From the NCBI GenBank assembly GCA_028874335.1, contig JAPPJY010000078.1, forward strand, positions 114,310-178,309: a DNA stretch of 64,000 nucleotides. Reading direction: 5' to 3'. The notes under the pieces are model-generated. The model had not been told where the DNA came from and did no database searches. It saw only the letters and a program-made list of their open reading frames with translations. The stretch comes from Gemmatimonadota bacterium (lineage in GTDB: Bacteria; Latescibacterota; UBA2968; GCA-2709665). Of the stretch, positions 1 to 11,057 are shown piece after piece. Made by a program: the position numbers and the translations under genes. Numbering within the stretch: position 1 is the stretch's first letter; every line of letters starts with the position of its first letter.

Positions 1-422
1 GTGCGGTCGCCCAACTCGCGCCTGAACATCCCGTGCGCGTCCAGGGCGGTCCTGTAGAACGCCCCGAAGTCGTTCTTCGGATAGACTTCCTTGCAGTGCT
101 CGCACCAGATCTTCCACGGCCTGGCGTCGTCGAATTCCCACCATTCGCGTCCCGATTTCGCTGGCGCCTCCTCCCCGCAGCCAGGGCAGTACGGCTGCTG
201 GCCCTTGTAGGTCACGCCCTCGTTCGTGTAGACGGTCCGCGGCAGCTCCTGGGCGGTCACCATTTCCCACAATGCTTCGTCCGTACAGCCCACCCACTCG
301 TCGGCTGCCCTAACCGCGCGTTCCTGCTGCTCGCGCGCCCATCCGTGTTTCGCTGCATTCGATACGGCGCTCGACCGCATCGCCGCGCTGACAAATCGGC
401 TTCGCGTTTTTCCGATCGACAT
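1..422 (-). CDS. Heparinase II/III-like protein, N-terminal fragment truncated by the window edge (not in the ORF track)
   Basis: Manual minus-strand translation from ATG at 422: MSIGKTRSRFVSAAMRSSAVSNAAKHGWAREQQERAVRAADEWVGC...LPRTVYTNEGVTYKGQQPYCPGCGEE...WWEFDDARPWKIWCEHCKEVYPKNDFGAFYRTALDAHGMFRRELGDR, open to base 1. The CPGCG/CEHC cysteine pairs plus 'PKNDFGAFYR..LD..G.F' resemble the N-terminal region of heparinase II/III-type proteins. SD-like GAAAGGGGTGA upstream. Confidence 0.6.
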   Translation of the reverse strand, partial: MSIGKTRSRFVSAAMRSSAVSNAAKHGWAREQQERAVRAADEWVGCTDEALWEMVTAQELPRTVYTNEGVTYKGQQPYCPGCGEEAPAKSGREWWEFDDARPWKIWCEHCKEVYPKNDFGAFYRTALDAHGMFRRELGDR

Positions 423-558
423 TCCGTTCACCCCTTTCCGTTCGTATGACAGATCCGCATATCAGGCCGGGTCCACGTTCCCCCATTTTGCCGAAACATC
501 CTGTCTTCCGCAACCCGTAAACCGCCCGGTGGGCGAACGTCAGGTCGCGGTATCGGCA

Positions 559-586
559 TTGTATTTTGTGCCTGAGAGTTTATATT
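559..586 (+). promoter_or_regulatory. Putative sigma70 promoter (TTGTAT-16-TATATT) for the Yip1-like gene
   Basis: TTGTAT at 559-564, 16 bp spacer, TATATT at 581-586, about 70 bp upstream of the ORF at 659. Confidence 0.4.
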
Positions 587-658
587 ACCTGGGACGTCCG
601 CATTTCGTTTTGTAAGGGCAAGCTGAAGAAGTGAGGTCCACACTCGGAGGAGAAAACA

Positions 659-1396
659 ATGGAAGATTCCGCGGAGTCTCAGCAGGTGGAAAGTGGAGAG
701 GAGATGGGTATCGTCAGCAGGATGATCGGAGCGTTATTCTCACCCGGACGCACATTCGCCGCTGTAAACGCGCAGGTCGATCACCGGGACTGGTATCTCC
801 CGATGATCATCATCGTGGTTGTGGGCATGATTTCCGCGTACCAGCTCATGCCAGCCGCGCAGACGGCCGGTATGGAGGCCGTTCAGGAGCAGTTAGCGCA
901 AGATGAATCCCTTACGGAAGAGCAGCGGGCGCTGGCCCTGGAAAGCGCGCAGAAGATGATGGGACTGGGCGCCGTTGTCTTCGGGTCTCTTGGATCAGCC
1001 GTAACGATCTTTATCCAGGCGGTGATATTTTTCGTGCTCGCCAATTTCGTATTCGGCGGCGACGGCACGTTCAAGAAAACCCTGGCCGTTGTGAGCTACA
1101 GCTCCCTCGTGGTCATCCCCGCCGCCATCGTAACGTTGTTGCTTGCAGCGGCATGGGATTCAGCAACGGTGCAGGTTGGGCTAGGCCTGCTTGTGCCTGA
1201 ATCCATGAAAGGGAGTTTCGCGGACCACGCGCTTTCCATGATCACGGTCTTCGCCGTGTGGAAATACCTGCTGATCGCGGTGGGTCTGGGGGCTGTTGCG
1301 GGGATACGAACGAGGCTCGCGGGGATGGGGGTCTTCGGACTCTGGATCCTCTACGTCCTCGCCGCCGCCTTCGCACGGTCCGCTGTTACCGTTTGA
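659..1396 (+). CDS. Yip1-domain-like multi-pass membrane protein
   Basis: 245 aa with several TM segments; 'ALFSPGRTFAAVNA...W.LP' N-terminus and FGGDGTFKKTLAVVSYSSLVVIPAAI pattern typical of bacterial YIP1 family. Confidence 0.7.
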   Translation: MEDSAESQQVESGEEMGIVSRMIGALFSPGRTFAAVNAQVDHRDWYLPMIIIVVVGMISAYQLMPAAQTAGMEAVQEQLAQDESLTEEQRALALESAQKMMGLGAVVFGSLGSAVTIFIQAVIFFVLANFVFGGDGTFKKTLAVVSYSSLVVIPAAIVTLLLAAAWDSATVQVGLGLLVPESMKGSFADHALSMITVFAVWKYLLIAVGLGAVAGIRTRLAGMGVFGLWILYVLAAAFARSAVTV

Positions 1397-1415
1397 CGGT
1401 GGGGTACAGGTATCA

Positions 1416-1486
1416 CACAGAGACGCGGCCAGGTAGTTGAAAAGCTCGGAAATACAGTGAGCATTCAACAGTCTGGCCGCGCTGTG
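1416..1486 (+). terminator. Long imperfect inverted repeat downstream of the Yip1-like gene (possible terminator)
   Basis: CACAGagaCGCGGCCAGgtagTTGAA ... TTCAAcagtCTGGCCGCGCTGTG; the arms are complementary with small internal loops. Confidence 0.45.
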
Positions 1487-1583
1487 TTTCTACGATTCTT
1501 TCTTTAAAATAGTTTCCGATTGCTCAATCGGACGTTACTGATCCCTGGCTTACATTAACAGTTCCACCAGGCTTACACGGTCG

Positions 1584-1898
1584 TCACGTCTGCTCATAGA
1601 CCGCCTCCGCTGAGTTGAGTATTTCGTTTCGAAGCAGCCAATTCGGGTTGCTCTCGACCCCCCTGAAGGTGTGAAGATCGACTCTTCTCCCGTAAATTTC
1701 CGACAGCTCATCCTGCATGGTGAGGAACTCCAGTCCCGGCGTCTTGCCAGGCTCGAACTCCACGATCACATCCACGTCGCTCTCGGCAGTGAAGTCGTCT
1801 CGGAGAACCGAACCGAAAAGTGCCAGCCGCTTGATCCCGTTCCGCTGGCAGAACGCGGCGATTTCATCTTTCGGAATGTCGATTCTTGCGTTCACCAA
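1584..1898 (-). CDS. MNT-type minimal nucleotidyltransferase
   Basis: 104 aa with GSx10DxD signature 'LFGSVLRDDFTAESDVDVIVEF'. Start is 6 bp after the stop of the upstream Fic gene. Confidence 0.85.
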   Translation of the reverse strand: MVNARIDIPKDEIAAFCQRNGIKRLALFGSVLRDDFTAESDVDVIVEFEPGKTPGLEFLTMQDELSEIYGRRVDLHTFRGVESNPNWLLRNEILNSAEAVYEQT

Positions 1899-1904
1899 TT
1901 GCAG

Positions 1905-3074
1905 CTATCTCCCACTTGAAGGAACCCGAAACGGCCTAAGATTCAGCATCGTCTCTTTATTGGCGACGTAGCTATTCCCCTCACACCTGATCCAATGCTT
2001 ATCTACTAGCCATTGTAAATCCTTCGTCATATTGGATGGATTGTCCTCGTACAACGGACCTAAACTCTCAGCCGACAAGATAAGCGCCAATGCGCTTACT
2101 GCTTGATCGCTTTTTGATAGTTCCAGCAGCAGGTCGCGGCGTCGTTTGCCGTCGACAGTATCCTGTTTCGGGAAATGTTGATATACATGGTGCCGCCAAA
2201 CAATATCCAGATGCTGCTTCCAGATCATCTCCAATTGACCGTTAAGTCCGTCGAGGAATCCCTGCACGGCATAGTAGAGAAAGGGTACGATCTCTCCTCC
2301 GGATTGGCTGGTCCGCGCGAGTTGGCGCGCGTATTCGGCTCGTGTCGCGCTATAATGGCTACTCAACAGGTGACAGGCGGGTACCGGTATGCCCGCCTGC
2401 AACAAAATAGCGAGTTCCAGCAGTCTCGCTGTGCGACCGTTTCCGTCGCCAAACGGATGGATCCAGGCGACGTAGAGATGAGCTAAAACCGCCTTAATGA
2501 TTGCGAATGTAATCTCTTCGCCTTCGGGCACCTTGAATTCATCCCGTAGCCAGTGGCACAGCTTATCCGCCAGGTATTCGCAATCCTCTGCGGGCGCTCC
2601 TCGATACCGCCCTCCTACGCCCACGGAGTGGGTGCGAATCGTACCCGGAATGGAACCCTCTTGCTGATTGAGCTTGTCAAGAACAGCCCGATTTATCTCC
2701 GTAATCCATTCAATATCCAGGGGTTCGACCGACCCCTCGCGCATTCCCTCGATGGTGGCGTTGATCGCCTTTACGATGTTGTCGACCTCCTGCGCCAGAT
2801 ACTCGCGGGAGGGAGGCAGATCCAGTTCGCCATCCAAATGCCGCAACACATCATCTTCGGTCAGGGTATTTCCTTCAATTGCGGTGGTGGCATGGACGCC
2901 CTTGGCCAGATAAACCTTATACAGGTCCTCCGCCGAGTCATGTACCAGTGGCACCCTTGAGATGTGCTCGATCTTGGACGTACATTCACCCAGCTTCATC
3001 CAAAGCGTATAGGGGACGTCACGCAGATCGATCTGAAACGTGATCCAGGGATGGGTCTTTTCGTATTGCCTCAT
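1905..3074 (-). CDS. Fic family protein (class II-like, N-terminal inhibitory motif TTAIEGN)
   Basis: Catalytic motif HPFGDGNGRTAR; inhibitory-helix motif TTAIEGN; start at MRQYEKTHPW chosen, ORF extends to 3104. Confidence 0.9.
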   Translation of the reverse strand: MRQYEKTHPWITFQIDLRDVPYTLWMKLGECTSKIEHISRVPLVHDSAEDLYKVYLAKGVHATTAIEGNTLTEDDVLRHLDGELDLPPSREYLAQEVDNIVKAINATIEGMREGSVEPLDIEWITEINRAVLDKLNQQEGSIPGTIRTHSVGVGGRYRGAPAEDCEYLADKLCHWLRDEFKVPEGEEITFAIIKAVLAHLYVAWIHPFGDGNGRTARLLELAILLQAGIPVPACHLLSSHYSATRAEYARQLARTSQSGGEIVPFLYYAVQGFLDGLNGQLEMIWKQHLDIVWRHHVYQHFPKQDTVDGKRRRDLLLELSKSDQAVSALALILSAESLGPLYEDNPSNMTKDLQWLVDKHWIRCEGNSYVANKETMLNLRPFRVPSSGR

Positions 3075-3975
3075 GGTTTGCCTGGTTGCGCAAATCGTGC
3101 GCATCGGTTGTTTTGCGTGTGGTCTCTTTCACAAAGAGCGCGATCTCTTTGTCTATGTCCTCAACGTCTTCGATATCTTCGCCTCGGGCGGCACGCAGAA
3201 GGTGTTTCAGTGTGTACTCGCAGCAGCCGGCAACATACGAGATGAATTCCGTCAGGTCTTCCGACTTGTCGGCCTGTACCAGCGATTCGATGTATCGGTT
3301 TCTTTCCTGGATGGGGACGATCGCTGCGGTGTAGTCGTGTTTGATCAGAATCATGTTCATCAGCAGCCGCGCCATGCGACCGTTCCCATCGTCGAACGGA
3401 TGAATTCGGACAAAGCGGTAGTGAAAGGTGGCGGCGATGACGATGGGATGTTCGCCCTGGCTCTCGGCCCTTCTGTACCAGTCGATGAGGTCTCCCATCG
3501 CAGGCTTGACCTGGTCGGGCGCTGTGAAATAGTAGATTTCGCCGGTTGACGTCCGGACGTTGTTGGGCTGAGTTTTGTAGTTGCCGATTGTTATGTGTCG
3601 TTTCCCGGGCCGTCCGTCGGGTGTCAGTGCGTCGACTTCATACGGCTCTTTCAATAATACCTTGTGAAGATTACGGATGAAGACCTCGTTGAGTTCTTCT
3701 TTGTTTTTGACCGCGTGTTCGATAGCCTTTACCGCTTCATTGTGACCCTCGATGTCCAGATGATCGCGCATCGACTTTCCGTGCGCGGTAAGTCCGTGGA
3801 GGATGAGACTTCGCGTCTCCCCGAGGGTCAGGCTGTTGCCTTCGATGGCATTTGAGTGATAGTTCGACTCGATGCGGAGCTTCTGTTCAATCCGCCCCAC
3901 CACATCTGAAGGCAGCGGCCTCAGTGCATCCAGTTCCGCTTTCAGCCGATCGATATTTTCGACAGCGTCGCCCAT
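3019..3975 (-). CDS. Fic family protein (class II-like, N-terminal inhibitory motif SNAIEGN)
   Basis: Catalytic motif HPFDDGNGRMAR; SNAIEGN inhibitory motif; start MGDAVENID chosen, ORF extends to 4026. Its 3' end overlaps the next Fic gene by ~56 bp. Confidence 0.9.
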   Translation of the reverse strand: MGDAVENIDRLKAELDALRPLPSDVVGRIEQKLRIESNYHSNAIEGNSLTLGETRSLILHGLTAHGKSMRDHLDIEGHNEAVKAIEHAVKNKEELNEVFIRNLHKVLLKEPYEVDALTPDGRPGKRHITIGNYKTQPNNVRTSTGEIYYFTAPDQVKPAMGDLIDWYRRAESQGEHPIVIAATFHYRFVRIHPFDDGNGRMARLLMNMILIKHDYTAAIVPIQERNRYIESLVQADKSEDLTEFISYVAGCCEYTLKHLLRAARGEDIEDVEDIDKEIALFVKETTRKTTDAHDLRNQANHEAIRKDPSLDHVSDRSA

Positions 3976-4085
3976 GGTCTTTCTTCTTGATTCAATGACG
4001 TGCCCAACAGAATACTGTATCAGCAAGAGACAACTGACCGGTCTCGATGTCTTGCCGTCTGCTCGCAGGCCACGATACCGGCGAA

Positions 4086-4397
4086 TCAGACTCCATAAAC
4101 TTCGATACCTTCCTCGAGGGCGTTCTTGTAGATCAATCTGTCATTATCCTTGTGCTGTTCCAGGTCCCTTACGGTTGCCACGACGATATCAAATGGCACG
4201 CGTAAACCCTTAATCTCACGGTAGAGTTTCTGTGCGGTCCGGCGGCGGTGCACACCATCGGGCATGACGACGAGCAGGTCAATGTCGCTCTGCTCTCCCG
4301 GTTCATTCCTGGCCGCCGATCCGAAAAGCACGATTCGCAAGGGGTTTACGCGTTTTACGACCTCGCCGACGAGCCTGTCTATTGTCGAATCAGGCAT
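4086..4397 (-). CDS. MNT-type nucleotidyltransferase domain protein
   Basis: GSx10DxD motif 'LFGSAARNEPGEQSDIDLLVVM'. Start MPDSTIDRLV chosen because a promoter overlaps the longer ORF start at 4469. Confidence 0.8.
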   Translation of the reverse strand: MPDSTIDRLVGEVVKRVNPLRIVLFGSAARNEPGEQSDIDLLVVMPDGVHRRRTAQKLYREIKGLRVPFDIVVATVRDLEQHKDNDRLIYKNALEEGIEVYGV

Positions 4398-4440
4398 GAG
4401 TCTCTTCTCTCGAGTGTGTGCGGGCTGATTTGTTTCTAAA

Positions 4441-4469
4441 TGTATACGCAATGACGTGGAGAACGTCAA
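4441..4469 (-). promoter_or_regulatory. Sigma70-like promoter for the NTase-Fic-Fic-NTase cassette
   Basis: Minus strand TTGACG (4469-4464), 17 bp spacer, TATACA (4446-4441). Confidence 0.7.
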
Positions 4470-4493
4470 GGGGAAGGCAGATCGGAAGGGATT

Positions 4494-5246
4494 TCAGCGC
4501 CGTAGCCGGAAGCCCTGGGCGGTGAGGAATTCATCCAGTTCGGCGCGGGCGTGAAACTGTCCGGTGCGCCCTGCCATGACATTTGTCCATCGCTCGTCGC
4601 CCTCGTGCATCCCCTGCGAGGCATAGAACTCGACCATCGTCCTGTCGTATTCCTCCATGGCCAGTTGATGGGTTTCGTCGCACAGGTATCGCTCGCGATG
4701 AAGGACCGCGTCGAGGGGCAAGCGCGGTTTGACTTCCGGCGCCTGCGCCGGGTACCCGATGCAGAAGCCGGCCACGGCCACGACGTACGGGGGCAGGTCG
4801 AGCAACCGGCCCACCGATTTCGGGTTGTTCCGCATCGCGCCGATCATGCAGATGCCCAATCCCAGCGATTCCGCGGCGATCGCCACATTCTGCATCATGA
4901 GTGCCACGTCCACTGTCGCGATCATCAGCGCTTCCGCATAGTCCCCGTCAAACCGCTCCGCCTCGTGCATTTGGTTGGCCATCCTGTCCCGGTGCAGATC
5001 CGCGCAGAAGGCCAGAAACGCCGCGCTCTGGTGTATCTGCACCTGATCGGCGCACAGTTCGGCCAGTCGCTTCTTCCGCTTTGGATCGGCCACGTGAATG
5101 ACGGTGTAGGCCTGCACATTGCTGGACGTGCTCGCCTGCTGACCGCACCGGATCAGCGTTTCGAGCACACCGTCGGGTAACGGCCGGTTCCGGAACCTGC
5201 GGATACTTCTGTGAGAAAGCAGGAGGTCGATGGTAGGATTTGTCAT
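4494..5246 (-). CDS. Nitroreductase family protein (NfsA/FRP-like NAD(P)H-dependent oxidoreductase)
   Basis: 'HRSIRRFRNRPLPDGVLETLIRCGQQASTSSNVQAYTVI' and 'LGLGICMIGAMRNNP' are hallmark nitroreductase segments. Confidence 0.88.
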   Translation of the reverse strand: MTNPTIDLLLSHRSIRRFRNRPLPDGVLETLIRCGQQASTSSNVQAYTVIHVADPKRKKRLAELCADQVQIHQSAAFLAFCADLHRDRMANQMHEAERFDGDYAEALMIATVDVALMMQNVAIAAESLGLGICMIGAMRNNPKSVGRLLDLPPYVVAVAGFCIGYPAQAPEVKPRLPLDAVLHRERYLCDETHQLAMEEYDRTMVEFYASQGMHEGDERWTNVMAGRTGQFHARAELDEFLTAQGFRLRR

Positions 5247-5277
5247 GTAGAAACCCTTGAAAGGTGAGAATTAAAGC

Positions 5278-5335
5278 AGCTATCAGCCGTCAGCCTTCAG
5301 CAGTCAGCTAAAGACGAAAGGCAAATTCAAATACC
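5278..5335. repeat. Degenerate heptad repeat (TCAGCNN)n with AAAGACGAAAGGCA tail
   Basis: agctatcagccgtcagccttcagcagtcagctaaagacgaaaggca; same motif and tail as at 7311-7413. Confidence 0.65.
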
Positions 5336-5410
5336 AAATCAAAAGCAAAAACCCCTTTTCCCCAAATTCCCTGCCTACGGCGTGTTCCTTTTGAAGCGAC
5401 CAATAGGAAC

Positions 5411-5443
5411 AAAAAAAGTGGGTGGGTTTTGAAACCCACCCAC
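5411..5443 (-). terminator. Intrinsic terminator of the ATP synthase operon
   Basis: Minus strand GTGGGTGGGTTTCAAAACCCACCCACTTTTTTT: ~11-12 bp perfect stem followed by T7, 38 bp after the atpC stop. Confidence 0.9.
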
Positions 5444-5480
5444 GCTGTACCGCGGCTGAGGCCTTGTCGTCCAGGGCGCC

Positions 5481-5885
5481 CTATTGCGCCCCGATCCGCA
5501 GCCGGTTGATCGCCCGCGCCAGCGCCAGGTTCGCCCGCGCCTCGTCGATCTGCTGATCGCGTTTTTGCGTAAGCATTTCCCGCGCGCGTTCTCTGGCGGC
5601 TTCGGCTCGGTTTACGTCAATATCCTGCGCGAATTCCGCCGTCTCGGCCAGCACGGTGACGCGGTCACGCTGCACCTCCGCGAATCCGCCGCTGATTGCG
5701 ACCGACTTTGGTCCATTCTGCTGTTCGGAAAAGACGATCTCTCCAATATTGAGTGAGGCCAGCATCGGATGGTGTCCCGCCAGTACGCCAAACCCTCCCT
5801 CGGTTCCCGGGGCCCGCACTTGCTCCACCTCGCCCGAGAAAACCGTCTTCTCCGGCGTTACAATTTCAAGCTGAAACGTCGGCAT
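5481..5885 (-). CDS. atpC: F1Fo ATP synthase subunit epsilon
   Basis: MPTFQLEIVTPEKTVFSGEVEQVRAPGTEGGFGVLAGHHPMLASL; the track ORF is over-extended. Confidence 0.93.
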   Translation of the reverse strand: MPTFQLEIVTPEKTVFSGEVEQVRAPGTEGGFGVLAGHHPMLASLNIGEIVFSEQQNGPKSVAISGGFAEVQRDRVTVLAETAEFAQDIDVNRAEAARERAREMLTQKRDQQIDEARANLALARAINRLRIGAQ

Positions 5886-5899
5886 CACGTTCCTGCGAT

Positions 5900-7413
<1,514 letters not shown>

Positions 7414-7476
7414 GATGGCACGGAATCGACAGGGTCTCCGAAAACAGTCTGTCGCAAAATGCGACAGTAACCAGCG

Positions 7477-8328
7477 CTACGCCACGGCCTCGGCGCCGCC
7501 AATGATGTCCATCAATTCCAGGGTAATGGAGGACTGGCGCACCTTGTTCATCTCGCGCGTCAATTCTTCGATCAGGTCACCGGCATTTTTAGTTGCGTTA
7601 TCCATCGCCGCCATGCGCGCGGCCTGCTCTCCGGCATTGGACTCCAGAAGGGCGCGCCAGACCTGAAAATTCACGTGTCTCGGAACGAGCGTTTCAAGCA
7701 ATTGCGCCGGGTCCGGCTCAAAGATGTATTCGCCGGCGGCGCTTTCTTCGCCGGTTTCCCGGGGCACGATCGGCAGAAGCCGGTTGATTGCCGGCTCCTG
7801 GCGTCCGAGGGAGAGAAACTCGTTGTTGGCAATCCACACCTGGTCCACGTCGCCGGACATGAATCGACTCGTCAGGTCCCGCGCGATGGAAACGGCCTGG
7901 CCGAGATGCAGGTGGGCGAACACGTCCAGGTATTCCCGTCTGATCGTCAATCCGCGCTGTCGAAAAAAATCCCGCCCCTTCCTTCCAATTGCGACGAGCT
8001 CAACTTCACCCTGTGCTTCGAGTTCCGATAGCACCCTCCGGCAGATTCCGGCGTTGAACCCGCCGCACAGTCCGCGGTCCGCGGTCACAACCGCGACCGA
8101 GATTCTGCCGGATTCGCCCTGCCGGAACAGGGGATGCCGGTCCGCGTCTATACTTGCGGTAAGGCGTTGAAGAATACGGTCCAGTTGTTCGGCATAGGGC
8201 CGGGCAGCCAGAATCGCGTCCTGGGCTTTCCGCACCCTGGCCGCGGCCACGAGTTGCATGGCGTGGGTGACTTTCTGGATATTCTTGACGCCGGTCACCC
8301 GGTTTCGGAGTTGACGCAATGTCGCCAC
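7477..8328 (-). CDS. atpG: F1Fo ATP synthase subunit gamma
   Basis: MATLRQLRNRVTGVKNIQKVTHAMQLVAAARVRKAQ...DRGLCGGFN...MDNATKNAGDLI. Confidence 0.96.
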   Translation of the reverse strand: MATLRQLRNRVTGVKNIQKVTHAMQLVAAARVRKAQDAILAARPYAEQLDRILQRLTASIDADRHPLFRQGESGRISVAVVTADRGLCGGFNAGICRRVLSELEAQGEVELVAIGRKGRDFFRQRGLTIRREYLDVFAHLHLGQAVSIARDLTSRFMSGDVDQVWIANNEFLSLGRQEPAINRLLPIVPRETGEESAAGEYIFEPDPAQLLETLVPRHVNFQVWRALLESNAGEQAARMAAMDNATKNAGDLIEELTREMNKVRQSSITLELMDIIGGAEAVA

Positions 8329-8347
8329 CGGCTACCCCTCCGTACGT

Positions 8348-9868
8348 CTACGCCGACGCCTGAAAGCCGCGCTTGACACGCTCGATGGCGGCATCGATGA
8401 CGCTTCGCGCCTCGTCGCTCAACTCTTCGGTATTCGAAATCTCGTCCACGACGTCCTGGTGGTGGTCGCGCATATAAGAAAGCACCTCGGCCTCGAATCG
8501 TCTGACGTCCTCCGTGGGCAGTTCATCGATGCTCGCGCCAACGGTCAGAGACACCACCTGCGCTCCGAGCGACATCGGCATGTACTGGTCCTGCTTGAGG
8601 ATTTCGATCAGCTTCTCGCCGCGGTTCAGCAGGTTGCGCGTGGCCGTATCCAGGTCCGATGCCCCGAACTGCGCGAAGGCCTGCACCTCGTTGTATCGCG
8701 CGATATCGCCGCTCAAAGTACCTGAAACCGCCCTCATGGCTCGGGTCTTCGCCGAGCTGACCCTGGAGACGGAAGCGCCGACGTCCATTGCCGGCCGGAT
8801 GCCCGAGTAGAACAATTCCGGCTTCAGCAGAATCTGCCCGTCCGTTATGGAAATGACGTTGGTCGGCACGAACGTGGATACGTCCCCTTCCAGGATCTCG
8901 ATGATGGGCAGCGCCGTGAGAGAGCCCCCGCCCTCTTCGTCGCTCAGTTTGCAGGCGCGTTCCAGAAGGCGCGAGTGCAGGTAGAACACGTCGCCGGGAT
9001 AGGCTTCCCGTCCGGGCGGCCGGCGCAGGACCAGGGCCATTTCACGGTATGCCCAGGCCTGCTTTGAGAGATCGTCGTACACGATCAGTGCGTGTTCGCC
9101 CTTGTCGCGGAAGTACTCGCCCATCGAGCAACCGGCATAGGGGGCCAGGAACTGGAGCGGCGCGGGGTCGCTGGCCGTGGCCGAAACCACGATGGTGTAC
9201 CCCAGGGCGCCGTTCGCCTCGAGCTCGGCGACGACCTTGGCCACGGACGACGCCTTTTGTCCGATGCCCACGTAGATACATTTGACGCCGCTGTCTTTCT
9301 GATTGATAATCGCATCCAGACCGATGGCCGTCTTCCCGGTCTGCCGATCGCCGATAATCAACTCGCGCTGTCCGCGTCCGATCGGCGTTGCGGCATCCAC
9401 CACCTTGATTCCGGTCTGCAGCGCCTCTTCCACCGGCTGGCGTTGAATCACTCCGGGCGCAATCCGTTCCACGGGCAGCGTCTGCGAAGTCTGAACCGGC
9501 CCTTTGCCATCCAGCGGCTCACCCAGGGGCGTAACCACGCGACCCAGCAATTCGTCTCCAACGGGCACCTCGACGACGCGTCCTGTCCGCTTGACCTGGT
9601 CGCCTTCCTTGATTGCCGTGTCGTCTCCGAAGAGGACGCACCCGACATTGTCTTCCTCCAGGTTGAACGCCATGCCCATGATGTTCTCGGGAAACGCCAC
9701 CAGTTCGCTGGCCTGCGCGTTGCCCAGACCGTGAACGCGCGCCACGCCGTCGCCCACCTGCAGCACGGTCCCGGTTTCGTAAACGTCAATGTCCCGTTCG
9801 GCCTCCAGAATCTGCTGTTTGAGAATATCGGAGACTTCATCGGGGCGAATCTGCAAGTTCATCGCCAT
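8348..9868 (-). CDS. atpA: F1Fo ATP synthase subunit alpha
   Basis: [57 protein letters not shown]. Confidence 0.97.
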   Translation of the reverse strand: MAMNLQIRPDEVSDILKQQILEAERDIDVYETGTVLQVGDGVARVHGLGNAQASELVAFPENIMGMAFNLEEDNVGCVLFGDDTAIKEGDQVKRTGRVVEVPVGDELLGRVVTPLGEPLDGKGPVQTSQTLPVERIAPGVIQRQPVEEALQTGIKVVDAATPIGRGQRELIIGDRQTGKTAIGLDAIINQKDSGVKCIYVGIGQKASSVAKVVAELEANGALGYTIVVSATASDPAPLQFLAPYAGCSMGEYFRDKGEHALIVYDDLSKQAWAYREMALVLRRPPGREAYPGDVFYLHSRLLERACKLSDEEGGGSLTALPIIEILEGDVSTFVPTNVISITDGQILLKPELFYSGIRPAMDVGASVSRVSSAKTRAMRAVSGTLSGDIARYNEVQAFAQFGASDLDTATRNLLNRGEKLIEILKQDQYMPMSLGAQVVSLTVGASIDELPTEDVRRFEAEVLSYMRDHHQDVVDEISNTEELSDEARSVIDAAIERVKRGFQASA

Positions 9869-9957
9869 AAGTGTCTACACCTCGGTTATCAGCCCGTTGG
9901 AAAAGTCCATCCTGTCTGTGGCCGGCTCGCATGAAGAGCAGCTTTTTCCGCGGTCTG

Positions 9958-10503
9958 CTATGATACACCCGAAACCAGTCTCTGGCGCATCCGGTTCAGC
10001 TGCGCTTCGAGGGTTGCGTCGAAAACGTGGTCACCCATCCTGGTTACAAAGCCGGCTTTGAGTCCCTGGTCGATTTCGACGTCCAGCCGTACCTGCTTTC
10101 CGGAATAAGCCGACAACCGCTGCGCTAGCCTGTCGCGCTGGTCCTGCGAGAGTTCCTGCGCCGACCGCACGTATGCGGTGACCAGACCCCGTTGCTCGTC
10201 CAGGAGCGTCAGAAACGCCCGGATGATGCTGTCGAGTCCCCGCTCGCGCCGTTTGTCGCACAACAGCAGCAGGAAACTCAGGGTGAGGTCCCCGATCCGG
10301 CCGGAGAAAAGCCTCCGGACCGCCGTCCGCTTCTGTTCCGGATAGATCAGGGGGTCACTGAGAAAGGCACGCAGGTCTTCCGATTCCCTGATCAGGTTCA
10401 GAAGGCTCTCGAGGTCCTCGCGCACCCGGTCCAGCGCGCCCCGCTCCTGGGCCGCCTGGATGAGCGCCCTGGCATAACGCATTGCGACGGGGGTTTCGTT
10501 CAA
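9958..10503 (-). CDS. atpH: F1Fo ATP synthase subunit delta
   Basis: RYARALIQAAQERGALDRVREDL...VDQGLKAGFVTRMGDHVFDATLEAQLNRMRQRL-type C-terminus; operon position. Confidence 0.92.
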   Translation of the reverse strand: MNETPVAMRYARALIQAAQERGALDRVREDLESLLNLIRESEDLRAFLSDPLIYPEQKRTAVRRLFSGRIGDLTLSFLLLLCDKRRERGLDSIIRAFLTLLDEQRGLVTAYVRSAQELSQDQRDRLAQRLSAYSGKQVRLDVEIDQGLKAGFVTRMGDHVFDATLEAQLNRMRQRLVSGVS

Positions 10504-10518
10504 GCTCCGCTCCGGAAA

Positions 10519-11016
10519 TCAGTTTTGTCCATGATCAGGAATGCTGTCGATGAACTCGTCGACAAGCTTCCTGTTTCGGGCTGTGTCCAGGTTTTCGTCC
10601 AACACCTTGCCGGCGGCTTCGATGGCCAGACCGGCGGCATGCGTACGAAGTTCCTGGATCGCCTGCTCCTTTTCCTGCCGTATCGTCCGCCGGGCCTGCT
10701 CCAGCATCTGCCGGGCTTCGTCCGACGCGCGTTGACGCACTTCCTGGGCTGCACGCTCGGCCGCCTCCCGTCCTTCCGAGATGGCCTGTCGCGCCTCGGC
10801 CTGGGCCTGCTCCATTGCGCGCCGGTTTTCCTCGGCCGCACTCTGGGCTTCCTCCCTGGCTTTCTCCGCCTGGTTCAGGGAATCCCGAATGCGCCTTTCG
10901 CGCTCGTCCAGCATGGCCAGGAGCGGTTTCCATGCAACCTTCCTGAGAACGAGGAGCAGCAGGACGAAGGTAATTATGGTCCAGAACATCAGACCTGTAT
11001 CGACATTCAGCAACAT
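10519..11016 (-). CDS. atpF: F1Fo ATP synthase subunit b
   Basis: N-terminal TM 'DTGLMFWTIITFVLLLLVLRKVAWKPLLAMLDERERRI' followed by a charged coiled coil. Confidence 0.94.
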   Translation of the reverse strand: MLLNVDTGLMFWTIITFVLLLLVLRKVAWKPLLAMLDERERRIRDSLNQAEKAREEAQSAAEENRRAMEQAQAEARQAISEGREAAERAAQEVRQRASDEARQMLEQARRTIRQEKEQAIQELRTHAAGLAIEAAGKVLDENLDTARNRKLVDEFIDSIPDHGQN

Positions 11017-11057
11017 ACCCGTTCCTTTGGGTTAGACGTCCTCAACGGTATGCTCTC

